A program made the translations under genes and the position numbers. The notes beneath the pieces are model-generated. The model was not told the origin of the DNA, did not search any database, and saw only the letters and a program-made list of their open reading frames with translations. 12,362 nucleotides of DNA from Methanothrix sp. (GTDB lineage Archaea > Halobacteriota > Methanosarcinia > Methanotrichales > Methanotrichaceae), in NCBI GenBank assembly GCA_003162615.1, contig PMNG01000168.1:1-12362 (forward strand), in the 5' to 3' direction. Shown here one piece after another: positions 1 through 6,886 of this stretch. Within the stretch, counting starts at the first letter, position 1; each line of letters starts with the position of its first letter.

Positions 1-23
1 TCTTTATTAATACTTATAATTTG

Positions 24-44
24 CGATTGATGGCTTATCAATCG
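24..44. repeat. 8-bp inverted repeat near the left edge
   Basis: A perfect 8-bp stem (24-31 with 37-44) surrounds a 5-base loop. It lies downstream of the dead transposase when read on the minus strand. No T-run follows it on either strand, so a terminator role is doubtful. Nothing else that I can identify lies in 1-162. Confidence 0.4.
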
Positions 45-162
45 AAGATGCATATATCAAGTCCATAAGTTATCCATAGCAAAATAGATATTCATCGGAT
101 CGCCTTAAAAGGACTCGATAATTTCCTATGTAAAGAATCGTCAAACCGCTAGCAGGAGGAGA

Positions 163-1410
163 TCATCCTCCTGTACCTGAAGATGTCTTTCGTATTTCAT
201 AACCTGCTTTAACAAGAACTTGAATCATTTCCTCGAAGCCCATTTTTGTTGGCAAAGACGAAGGATCGATACCTATTGATTTGGTCTTTATGACTTCATC
301 TTCCTGGTACATCTCTTGGTTCATCAACAGATGATATAGTATACATAGCACTTTTCTAGCCAAAGCAACAGCGGCCACATTGTACCCCTTCTTAGCCTGA
401 ACCCTGAGGAAGAATCTCTAGCTCGGATTTGTTTGTCCTGGCTATAGCCTGAGCAACCTCGACCAGTATCCACCGGATATGTTTTGAACCATGTTTGGTG
501 ATGCTTCCAGTAACGAGCTTATCATCTGATTGATAGACAGCTGGAACTAGACCCGCCCAAGCTGCTAGCTGTTCTGCCTTAGCAAAGTCTTTGAAATCTC
601 CGATCTCAGCGAGGATTGTCACAGCCGAGGTAAATCCAATTCCAGGAATAGACATGGCGATCTTCAGATCCTCTCTCCTACTAGCGATTCTGTTCTTGAT
701 CTCTCCTTCCAGTTCATCGATTCTGCGTTGGATGGATTCGATCTGTTCTAAACCGCCTCTAATCAGGATGATCTGAGTGGTCTCCAGGCTACCTCTGACG
801 GCTTCCCTTATCTGATCCGCCTTCTTCCTGATACTTTTCACCGGTATGCCTTTAATCATTTCTTCAAGTTCCACTCCATCCAGCAAGGAGTTCAAAAGAT
901 ATCGACCCGATTTGCCAAAGACATCTGCCAGTACCGAGGACAGCTTAATGCCACAACTTTCAAGGGCATGATGAATTCGGTTCTTCTCTCGAGTCATATC
1001 GGTGACGTATCCTTCTCTAGCTCTTGTTAGCCTTCTGAGTTCCCGATCCTCTTTCGGAAATATCCTAGATGGCTCGATCATGCCGTTAAGACAAAGTTCA
1101 GCAATCCATTCTGAGTCGATAAGGTCACTCTTTCTTCCTGGTATGTGTTTGATTTTGTATGCATTGGGGCAACTATCAAGTCTACTGCATCCTCTAGAAC
1201 CGCGTGTATTGGAATCCAATACACTCCCGTGGACTCGACAGCTACTTGCTCGCATTGGTTCTCGACGACCCAACTTTTGAATTCCAGAAGGTCTTCCAGT
1301 GTCATCCCAAATCGTTTGGTCATCTTAATGCCGTCTCTAGAAATGATGGTAGCTACGAGGAACTTTTTGTGGATGTCTGCTCCACAAACCTTATTCCTTT
1401 GCTTCTCCAT
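163..1410 (-). pseudogene. IS110-family transposase, broken by two frameshifts
   Basis: Three minus-strand pieces join into one IS110-type transposase of about 414 residues. The N-terminal piece (ATG at 1410 down to about 1168) has the RuvC-like DEDD start: Asp in GADIHKK and Glu in VAVESTG. Reading then shifts at 1166-1167, where removing two bases gives V-A-N-A-Y. The middle piece (to about 416) carries GRKSDLIDSEW, with the last two acidic residues, and the Transposase_20 region (SIPGIGFTSA). It continues with AGLVPAVYQSD, whose Ser matches the usual IS110 serine position. A second shift, one extra base near 415, moves reading to FFLRVQAKKGYNV and the C-terminal piece ending at 163. All catalytic residues survive, but the protein cannot be made from one frame, so the copy is probably recently inactivated. 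Programmed frameshifting twice is unlikely for this family. A sequencing error could mimic one of the shifts. Confidence 0.88.
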
Positions 1411-1512
1411 AACTATTGCCTGTCCTGATATGGGCAGATAGAAAATCCTCAAGGGTGCATATTCCTATTCGCGTTCTAAGACGCATTCTGGCATCCGGGA
1501 ATTGGCGGGCTA

Positions 1513-1523
1513 GTTTTATAAAC
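1513..1523 (-). promoter_or_regulatory. TATA box, likely for the IS110 transposase
   Basis: On the minus strand this reads GTTTATAAAAC, a good archaeal TATA element. It sits about 105 bases before the transposase ATG at 1410. That implies a leader of roughly 75 bases if it drives the transposase, or it could drive a non-coding RNA of the element. Confidence 0.4.
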
Positions 1524-1612
1524 GGGATCTAGTCACAAAAATATTACAGCCTTCACTACCCATATCAGACATAGTAATGTTGCAAAGGTACATCACGCTT
1601 TACATCCTTCGG

Positions 1613-1633
1613 GCATGAGCCTTCGGCTCATGC
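1613..1633. repeat. Perfect 9-bp hairpin with 3-base loop
   Basis: Bases 1613-1621 pair perfectly with 1625-1633, leaving loop TTC. On the plus strand a short T-run (TTTT) follows after GG, so a plus-strand intrinsic terminator is possible, though no plus-strand gene ends just upstream. CCTTCGG occurs twice here (1606-1612 and 1620-1626). It could instead be a stem of an IS-encoded RNA read from the minus strand. Confidence 0.5.
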
Positions 1634-1693
1634 GGTTTTATATGTAATCGTTAAAACATAGCCTTTGGAAAGTAGCGGTCTTAGCGAATTCGG

Positions 1694-1716
1694 TATCGGC
1701 GTTCAAATCACCGATA
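1694..1716. repeat. Hairpin with an inverted T-loop sequence
   Basis: TATCGG (1694-1699) pairs with CCGATA (1711-1716) around an 11-base loop. On the plus strand the loop contains TTCAAATC, the standard archaeal T-loop, flanked by GCG and ACC. It is therefore oriented opposite to the tRNA-Pro half that abuts it. The flanking stem would make inversion of the loop possible by recombination across the palindrome. Confidence 0.55.
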
Positions 1717-1717
1717 G

Positions 1718-1760
1718 CAAGACCCCCAGTCTTGTAGGATACCAGGCTACCCTACGGCCC
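1718..1760 (-). pseudogene. 5' half of tRNA-Pro(GGG); 3' half missing or rearranged
   Basis: Read on the minus strand, the segment begins GGGCCGTAGGGTAGCC and then GGTATCCTA, the usual archaeal tRNA-Pro acceptor and D-arm. A perfect anticodon arm follows: five-base stem CAAGA/TCTTG (1730-1734 with 1718-1722) and loop CTGGGGG, with anticodon GGG at 1725-1727. The T-arm and 3' acceptor strand should come next. Instead there is a hairpin (1694-1716) whose loop is a T-loop in reverse complement. No strand pairing with GGGCCGT is found in the downstream 1.7 kb. A TATA box lies about 30 bases upstream, so this was a genuine tRNA gene. It is most simply a broken tRNA; a split or intron-containing tRNA is less likely. 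Confidence 0.65.
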
Positions 1761-1785
1761 CAGGCGAAACCATCAGGCAGAGATC

Positions 1786-1794
1786 ACATATAAG
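1786..1794 (-). promoter_or_regulatory. TATA box of the broken tRNA-Pro
   Basis: The minus strand reads CCTTATATG. Its centre is about 30 bases before the tRNA 5' end at 1760, the spacing expected for an archaeal promoter that starts transcription at or just before the mature tRNA. Confidence 0.5.
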
Positions 1795-1819
1795 GGTTTC
1801 CCATCCCCCAAATTCCCCG

Positions 1820-2077
1820 CTAATTCCTGTGCTGCTCCTTCAGCCCTATAGAGATCATCCACAGTCCAACTACAGTCGTTATTCCGAAGAGCACAATAGT
1901 CTGGACCTCGAAGCCCATTGGCAGGTCCTTTATGGCCACTAAGCCGAGGATTACGCTTCCTGCACCGATGCCGATCACGCCCAACCTAACCGAAAAGGGC
2001 GTCACCAGTAGGCCGAGTAAAATTAGAACAGCCGAGGCCAAAAGCGGGATGGAAAAAAGTGGGATGGATATATTCAT
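1820..2077 (-). CDS. Small hydrophobic membrane protein, function unknown
   Basis: An 85-residue protein with three predicted membrane helices at about residues 8-28, 31-49 and 58-78. It ends in a short charged tail (KEQHRN). There are no Cys, His pairs or known motifs, and I do not recognise the family. The ATG at 2077 is preceded by a GGTGG-like ribosome binding site. A TATA element (ACTATAAGT on the minus strand, 2099-2108) lies about 25 bases upstream, both in favour of a real gene. It is transcribed away from the desulfurase gene and towards the tRNA-Pro relic, with no co-directional partner. Confidence 0.65.
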   Translation of the reverse strand: MNISIPLFSIPLLASAVLILLGLLVTPFSVRLGVIGIGAGSVILGLVAIKDLPMGFEVQTIVLFGITTVVGLWMISIGLKEQHRN

Positions 2078-2098
2078 AACTCCACCACTAGCTGTAGA

Positions 2099-2109
2099 AT
2101 ACTTATAGT
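2099..2109 (-). promoter_or_regulatory. TATA box for the small membrane protein
   Basis: The minus strand reads AACTATAAGT, about 25 bases upstream of the ATG at 2077. The element is nearly symmetric (ACTTATAGT on the plus strand), so it might also serve the divergent desulfurase, though that ATG is over 100 bases away. Confidence 0.45.
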
Positions 2110-2212
2110 TTCTTCCTTACTCGTAACGAATCCACTGCACTCAATTCTTCAATTCTTGAGGTTTTGCCTTATTCGCCAGCTATTTACCATCCTTATGCAG
2201 TAATAACCTGGG

Positions 2213-3376
2213 ATGAAACGGATCTACTTGGACCATTCGGCCACTACGCCCGTGGCACCCGAAGTTCTGGAGGCGATGCTGCCTTACTTCGGAGAGAAGT
2301 TCGGCAACGCCTCTAGCCTGCACAGCTTCGGCCTGGAGGCGAAGGAAGCGCTTGAGGAGAGCAGAGCGAAGGTGGCGGCCATCCTGTGTGCGCAGCCGGA
2401 GGAGATCATCTTCACCAGCGGCGGGACTGAGTCGGACAATCTCGCCTTGAAGGGCATAGGCTATAGGAGCAAAGAGAAAGGATTAGGGAACCACATCATA
2501 ACCTCCTCTATAGAGCACCCGGCAATCCTTGAGACCTGTAGGAAACTGGAGACCCAAGGGTTCGAGGTGACATATCTTCCGGTAACCAAAGATGGTCTGG
2601 TTGATCCTGGAACTGTGGAGTCGGCTGTGCGGGAGGAGACGGTTCTGATCTCCATCATGCACGCCAACAACGAGATCGGCACAATCCAGCCTCTGAAGGA
2701 GATAGGAGAGATCGCAGCACAGAAGGATGTCTTCTTCCATACCGATGCCGTTCAGACGGCCGGTAAGATTCCAATCGATGTTAATGATATGGGCCTGGAC
2801 CTTCTTTCCATCTCCGCCCACAAGCTTTACGGGCCAAAAGGTGTCGGCGCTCTTTACGCGCGGAAGGGCACCAGGTTGGACAGCATCGTCCAGGGTGGAG
2901 GACACGAGCGCGGCCTGCGGTCCGGAACAGAAAACGTTGCAGGGATAGTAGGCCTGGCCCGCGCGGCTGACCTGGCAAGTCAAGAGATGGCATCCGAGGC
3001 CAAGAGGCTGACAGATCTCCGGGATAAACTGGCCAAAATGGTACTTGATAGCGTAAAAGATGCCTGGATAAACGGCACGATGACAAAGCGCCTTCCCGGC
3101 AACCTCAACTTCGGATTTCGGTATGTCGAGGGCGAATCTCTTCTGCTCTTCCTGGACTCCAAGGGCATAGCGGTTTCCACCGGATCAGCCTGTTCATCCA
3201 AAAAGCTGGAGCCCAGCCATGTCCTGCTGTCTCTGGGCCTGAAGGCTGAGGAGTGTCACGGCTCTCTGCGGATAACCATGGGAAGATCCAATACCGAAGA
3301 AGACGTGGACTATGTCGCCAGGTCCATAACCGAGGCAGTAGAGCGTTTCAGGAGCATCTCAGCACTGGGCAGATAA
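2213..3376 (+). CDS. nifS: Cysteine desulfurase, NifS/IscS type
   Basis: A pyridoxal-phosphate enzyme that removes sulfur from cysteine as a persulfide, giving alanine, to supply Fe-S cluster assembly and tRNA thiolation in the cytoplasm. The 387-residue length is typical of group I desulfurases. It opens with YLDHSATTP. GGTESDN (70-76) and the EH pair at 101-102 help bind and orient the cofactor. HTDAVQ (Asp178, Gln181) contacts the pyridine ring, and SAHKLYGPKG carries the Schiff-base Lys204. The catalytic Cys327 sits in STGSACSSKKLEPSHVL, the NifS/IscS form rather than the SufS form. No nifU/iscU scaffold gene follows, unlike the usual nifSU pair; the next gene is convergent. NifS and IscS cannot be told apart from sequence alone. 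The upstream CTGGG is a weak ribosome binding site. Confidence 0.95.
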   Translation: MKRIYLDHSATTPVAPEVLEAMLPYFGEKFGNASSLHSFGLEAKEALEESRAKVAAILCAQPEEIIFTSGGTESDNLALKGIGYRSKEKGLGNHIITSSIEHPAILETCRKLETQGFEVTYLPVTKDGLVDPGTVESAVREETVLISIMHANNEIGTIQPLKEIGEIAAQKDVFFHTDAVQTAGKIPIDVNDMGLDLLSISAHKLYGPKGVGALYARKGTRLDSIVQGGGHERGLRSGTENVAGIVGLARAADLASQEMASEAKRLTDLRDKLAKMVLDSVKDAWINGTMTKRLPGNLNFGFRYVEGESLLLFLDSKGIAVSTGSACSSKKLEPSHVLLSLGLKAEECHGSLRITMGRSNTEEDVDYVARSITEAVERFRSISALGR

Positions 3377-3433
3377 TAATCGCCGATAAATATTGATGAC
3401 GTTGAGATAACGAATAATCAAGGATGAATCAGA

Positions 3434-3886
3434 TCAGTGCTCGGCTGCCTTCCTGGTCTCGACTGCAGTTCCGCGCTTGATCTGTTGCATCTCCTCTGGA
3501 GCCAAGAATGCCTTGCCGGTGGCTAACAGCCTATCCTGTGCGTCAACTACCAAGACTTCTTCTCCGGCCCGAATACTCGGGTCTACGCTAAGGACGTGTT
3601 TGGCAAATACGTTGCCCCCTTTGACCACGAAGGGCGCGGCATCTTCCGAGACTGTGACCCTCAGCCTCGGCGATGCAAAAAGGGCATGCAGCCGCCTGGC
3701 ACCAAGCATGCTCAACGTCAACAAGCCGTCATTCGCTCGGACAGTGGCGATGCGCTCGGTCCCTGCGTAGAGATACCTGAGCCGGCGAGTGTTGGAGAGC
3801 TTATAGGTTGTGTCCTCCGGAAATAGCGCATCTCCTGCGCCCCTGCCGAACTGGAAGTCGGCTATGATCCTGGCCCGCTTAAGCAT
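3434..3886 (-). CDS. Archaeal PUA-domain RNA-binding protein
   Basis: A 150-residue protein with an N-terminal pre-PUA segment (about 1-70, including NTRRLRYLYAGTERIATVRANDGLLTLS) and a C-terminal PUA domain (about 72-146, with VVKGGNVFAKHVLSVDPSIRAGEEVLVVD). PUA domains bind structured RNA, usually tRNA or rRNA. They occur in archaeal tRNA-guanine transglycosylase, ArcS and pseudouridine synthases. No catalytic domain is present, so the protein probably acts as an accessory RNA binder; a role next to archaeosine enzymes is an inference. I chose the ATG at 3886; a TTG immediately before it (3889) would add one residue. It is convergent with the desulfurase, only 57 bases away. Confidence 0.82.
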   Translation of the reverse strand: MLKRARIIADFQFGRGAGDALFPEDTTYKLSNTRRLRYLYAGTERIATVRANDGLLTLSMLGARRLHALFASPRLRVTVSEDAAPFVVKGGNVFAKHVLSVDPSIRAGEEVLVVDAQDRLLATGKAFLAPEEMQQIKRGTAVETRKAAEH

Positions 3887-4013
3887 CAATATGCCTTCAA
3901 ACAGCGGAAATAGAAAAGGATTATGGTTCGGTTCATCCTGAAGATGCTACAGTCCTATGGGGCTTCTTCAGCGAGTGTTCAAGTTGCTACTCCTAAATTG
4001 CGTTAACCCAAAA

Positions 4014-4022
4014 CCTTTATAG
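4014..4022 (+). promoter_or_regulatory. TATA box, probably for tRNA-Cys
   Basis: CCTTTATAG, preceded by the purine-rich AAAA of a BRE-like element. It lies about 75 bases before the mature tRNA, so the transcript would have a leader of roughly 50 bases removed by RNase P. I saw no closer TATA box. Confidence 0.4.
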
Positions 4023-4096
4023 CGTGCTTAGGTGATAGGGCTGAGGTGCCTGCTGGGCAGTCAGCTTAACAGTGCTCCTCAAATGCATCGGAATAT

Positions 4097-4168
4097 GCCA
4101 AGGTGGCGGAACGGCCACGCAATTGCCTGCAGAGCAATACCAATCCGGTTCGACTCCGGACCTTGGCT
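4097..4168 (+). tRNA. tRNA-Cys (anticodon GCA)
   Basis: A 72-base tRNA. Acceptor GCCAAGG (4097-4103) pairs with CCTTGGC (4161-4167). The short D-arm GCG/CGC has a GG in its loop. The anticodon stem ATTGC/GCAAT has loop CTGCAGA and anticodon GCA. The T-arm TCCGG/CCGGA has loop TTCGACT. The discriminator base is T (U73), the main identity element for cysteine. The CCA end is not encoded, as usual in archaea, and there is no intron. Confidence 0.96.
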
Positions 4169-4268
4169 TAATTATTGGAATACGAAAATAGGATTAGCTG
4201 TTCTGCCCGTAAATTGTGAAGTTCAATTTAATGATTAAAATTGGGATTAAATAATGATAATAATAAGC

Positions 4269-5459
4269 TCAGTATGTGCTGAGCTCTCCCTTGAACAGCA
4301 TCTGCTGCAGCTTGGGTATGTTTGCAAGCCAGTCGTCCAGGATCTCGGTAGCCCCTGACTGCACCTTGGCAAAGTCTGCGCCTTCCTTTGGAACAATCTG
4401 AATGCTGGCTATGTGCGGCTGGTCCACGGGCTTGCCGATCTGAGAGAGGATCTTGATGTATGCCTCATCTATGCCTTTGACCTCCTCCGCTATCTGTTTT
4501 GCTGCTGCCATAGCAAGCAGGTTGTAAAGTTTACCAACGTGGTTGATGGGGTTCTTACCGCAGGTGGCTTCTAGGCTCATTGGCCGGTTGGGAGTGATTA
4601 GGCCATTTGCCCTGTTACCACGGCCAACTGCACCGTCGTCGCCCATCTCCGCGGAGGTTCCTGTGACTGTGATGTAAACAGATCCTGCCTCAACGTTGTC
4701 GGCCACATTCATCTGGGCGTTGATCTTCCGGGAGGTAAACTGAGCGGCATAATCGGTGATGTGCTGGACTATCTCGTTCTTGGTCTCCAAGTACTGGTTG
4801 ATGTCCGCCAGGTACCTGTCCACCATGGCACAGGCGATTGTGAGGTTGATAGTGTTTCCTTCACGCATTCCCATGACCTTGATGTCCTCGCCTATGGCCG
4901 GAATCCTCTTCTTCAGGTTCATAAGCTCTCGCTCGGTGTTGTAAACTATGGTCTCCGTCTCCGAGAGGGGCGCATAGCCTACGCCGAAGGACGTATCGTT
5001 GGCGGATGGGACATTCCTGCTGAAGACATCGCGCAGGTCCGACGAGCCCATTCCAATCTTCGCGTCCAGGATTAGTTGGTTGTTGATGTCCAGGTTGGAG
5101 AGGGATTCAGTCAGAAGCCTTCTTGCAGCCTTGATGGCAATCGTGTCTACAGGTATCTCCTCTCCTTTGAATACCCTGGTCGCCCTTCCGGTAAGCAAAA
5201 TGTAGAGCGGACATATGACCTCGCCGCCTCCAAAAGCCGGATGAGACCTGCCGGCTACAATCTGGGTCTTGTCCGTGTTGTGGTGAAGCACAGCCCCGAA
5301 CCTATCAAGGTACTCCTGGCAAAGAGCACGGCTGATGGATTCAGCCAGGCCATCGGCTACACTGTCCGGATGGCCAATTCCCTTGCGTTCTACCAGCTCT
5401 ATCTCCTGCTGCTCTATCGGCTTTTGATTAAGGCGTTCAACCTTGATGTTTCTCTTCAT
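4269..5459 (-). CDS. mat: S-adenosylmethionine synthetase, archaeal type
   Basis: Makes S-adenosylmethionine from methionine and ATP. The 396 residues fit the archaeal family, which is only distantly related to bacterial MetK. Signature blocks in order: GIGHPDS (27-33), HHNTDKTQIVAG (59-70), GMGSSDLRD (136-144), GDDGAVGRGNR (273-283) and GKNPINHVGK (301-310), covering the nucleotide, metal and phosphate sites. The ATG at 5459 has GGAAGGG just upstream and a TATA box about 26 bases upstream, so the leader is very short. It is convergent with tRNA-Cys (100-base gap with no gene) and divergent from the ATPase gene. S-adenosylmethionine is needed for methylation and radical-SAM enzymes, so strong constitutive expression is expected. 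Confidence 0.97.
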   Translation of the reverse strand: MKRNIKVERLNQKPIEQQEIELVERKGIGHPDSVADGLAESISRALCQEYLDRFGAVLHHNTDKTQIVAGRSHPAFGGGEVICPLYILLTGRATRVFKGEEIPVDTIAIKAARRLLTESLSNLDINNQLILDAKIGMGSSDLRDVFSRNVPSANDTSFGVGYAPLSETETIVYNTERELMNLKKRIPAIGEDIKVMGMREGNTINLTIACAMVDRYLADINQYLETKNEIVQHITDYAAQFTSRKINAQMNVADNVEAGSVYITVTGTSAEMGDDGAVGRGNRANGLITPNRPMSLEATCGKNPINHVGKLYNLLAMAAAKQIAEEVKGIDEAYIKILSQIGKPVDQPHIASIQIVPKEGADFAKVQSGATEILDDWLANIPKLQQMLFKGELSTY

Positions 5460-5480
5460 GACCCTTCCTCAAACGCAAAT

Positions 5481-5488
5481 CCTATAAA
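5481..5488 (-). promoter_or_regulatory. TATA box for the S-adenosylmethionine synthetase gene
   Basis: The minus strand reads TTTATAGG, centred about 26 bases before the ATG at 5459. That spacing would place the transcription start almost at the start codon. Confidence 0.55.
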
Positions 5489-5674
5489 CGTGATTTTTTA
5501 GCAGGATCATCCGAAGCCATATTAATGCTTTGCACTAGGCAATCTGCTCCCAGCATTACAATCAATTCTACTGAGTTGGCCCAATTGAGCCTAGCCAAGA
5601 TTCTCAGAAGATCTATGGCAAAGATGAGGAAAACGAGCGAAAATGGTAAATCTATTTCCGGTGAACTGTACTCA

Positions 5675-6577
5675 ATGAGACTCATCTACGTGGCAGGAAA
5701 AGGTGGCGTGGGCAAGAGCGTCTGCTCCGCCTCTACAGGAATCTGGGCTTCACTTCATGGAAAAAAGACGTTGACCTTCTCCATGGACCCTGCCCACTCG
5801 TTATCCGATATCTTCGACGTTGAACTGGGAAGCCAGCCCAAGGAGATAGGTGAGAACCTCCACGCCTATGAGCCCGACCTGAAGGAGGAGTCGAAGAACT
5901 TCTTCAGAAGATACAAAAACATGCTGACTGCTCTCTTCGGTCTCTTCGAGGTAGAGGTCAAGCCCGACGACTTCGGCTCCATGCCGGGGGTAAGCGAGCT
6001 CATTTTCATGGACAAGCTGAACGACGTTTACGTAGAAAAGAAGTACGATGTCGTAGTGATCGATTCGGCCCCCACTGCCATGGTGCTTCCCCTGCTTCAA
6101 CTGCCATCCATAACCACAAGTTTTGTCACCAGGATCTTGGGAGTGAGAAACAAGTGGATGAGCGTACTTAACATGCTGGAACCTGGTTTTGGAGACGCCA
6201 TCGTGAACGAGGTCAGGTCCATGAGGGTTAAAGCGGAGACTATGAGAAATGCTCTACTAGACCCCAAGATTGCCACCATCACCGTAGTAACGATCCCTGA
6301 GAAGGCAGCGGTAATGGAGACAGAGCGGCTAATTCAGACTGTGGAGTCTCACGGTGTGCACGTGGATTCTATTGTGATCAATCACGTCATACGGGGCTGC
6401 GACTGCGATTACTGTCATCAGAAGAAGTCGTCGCAAACTGGGTACATCGAGGAGCTTCAGAGGATGTACAGCGCCAAACGAATAGCCATTCTTCCGGATT
6501 ACGGAGGCGAAGTAAAGGGTAAGTCGCTGGCTCAAGTTGCTGATGAGCTTTACGGTACCGGGCAGCTGGTATTCTGA
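5675..6577 (+). CDS. ArsA/Get3-like ATPase, single domain
   Basis: A 300-residue P-loop ATPase of the arsenite-pump/Get3 branch of the SIMIBI class. The deviant Walker A GKGGVGKS is at 8-15, switch I SMDPAHS at 36-42, switch II DSAPT at 130-134 and the adenine loop INH at 235-237. CxCxxC (Cys242, Cys244, Cys247) overlaps the position of the Zn-binding CxxC that holds Get3 dimers together. One ATPase domain means it would work as a homodimer. Archaeal homologues are proposed to deliver tail-anchored membrane proteins. No arsB or arsR is nearby, so arsenite efflux is unlikely. The frame is open back to 5525, but I chose the ATG at 5675. It has GGTGA ten bases upstream (5660-5664) and puts the P-loop at the usual distance from the N-terminus. 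Confidence 0.87.
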   Translation: MRLIYVAGKGGVGKSVCSASTGIWASLHGKKTLTFSMDPAHSLSDIFDVELGSQPKEIGENLHAYEPDLKEESKNFFRRYKNMLTALFGLFEVEVKPDDFGSMPGVSELIFMDKLNDVYVEKKYDVVVIDSAPTAMVLPLLQLPSITTSFVTRILGVRNKWMSVLNMLEPGFGDAIVNEVRSMRVKAETMRNALLDPKIATITVVTIPEKAAVMETERLIQTVESHGVHVDSIVINHVIRGCDCDYCHQKKSSQTGYIEELQRMYSAKRIAILPDYGGEVKGKSLAQVADELYGTGQLVF

Positions 6578-6886
6578 TCCTCAAAAATTCGGCGATATCT
6601 AGGCCTTGTTCAACGTTTTCCGGCGCCTTGGCTCTATTATCTACCAGAAGACCTGAGTCTGTATGAGTCTGTATAATACATCGCTCTCCATTCGATCACA
6701 CCAGATTCGACCACCTCGGTCTCCTATGCGACCTGATCCTTAGGGGATTGAAGTAATGGAGTATATTGTACATTTTTAGCTTTGATGGCTCACCAGTCTA
6801 TTCGTGTTCTTTGCCTTGTTTTCTATCTTCTATGTTTGACATAATCTTTTTATGGTAAGCTATAGTGTTTAACCTCGTGATTTGAT
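6578..6886 (+). promoter_or_regulatory. Intergenic region and promoter of the tungstate transporter operon
   Basis: No gene is seen in this 309-base gap. A TATA-like box CTTTTTATGG lies at 6846-6855, about 36 bases before the tupA ATG. GTGAT at 6877-6881 is a ribosome binding site with 5-base spacing. An exact tandem repeat of ten bases (GAGTCTGTAT twice) sits at 6655-6674. A small palindrome-like GTATATTGTAC is at 6761-6771. Archaeal tungstate uptake is often controlled by tungstate- or molybdate-sensing repressors, but I see no clear ModE-type operator. Confidence 0.5.

Larger units (their letters stand above)
1411..1717 (-). other. Non-coding left end of the IS110 element (candidate bridge-RNA region)
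   Basis: About 300 bases without a gene lie upstream of the transposase. In the IS110 group the non-coding segment upstream of the transposase encodes the bridge RNA that pairs with target and donor DNA; that is family knowledge. The sequence shows a TATA-like box, a 10-bp inverted repeat (1425-1434 with 1559-1568) and a strong hairpin at 1613-1633. I cannot fix the element boundary: IS110 elements lack clear terminal repeats and no second copy is present to compare. Confidence 0.35.

Noticed and set aside
1078..1452. Starting the transposase at ATG 1452 instead of 1410
   Set aside because: The extra 14 residues are not IS110-like. The ATG at 1410 directly precedes the conserved MEKQRNKVCGADIHKK start.
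2483..3201. Minus-strand open frames inside the desulfurase gene
   Set aside because: They are antisense to a complete enzyme with all catalytic residues and show no family features.
4032..4238. A 68-residue open frame across tRNA-Cys
   Set aside because: It overlaps the tRNA gene completely and has no ribosome binding site or recognisable sequence.
4761..5501. Long plus-strand open frames opposite the S-adenosylmethionine synthetase
   Set aside because: They are antisense shadows of a highly conserved gene and encode nothing recognisable.
5525..5674. A 50-residue N-terminal extension of the ArsA/Get3-like ATPase
   Set aside because: The extension is not family-like, and the ATG at 5675 has a GGTGA site and places the P-loop correctly.
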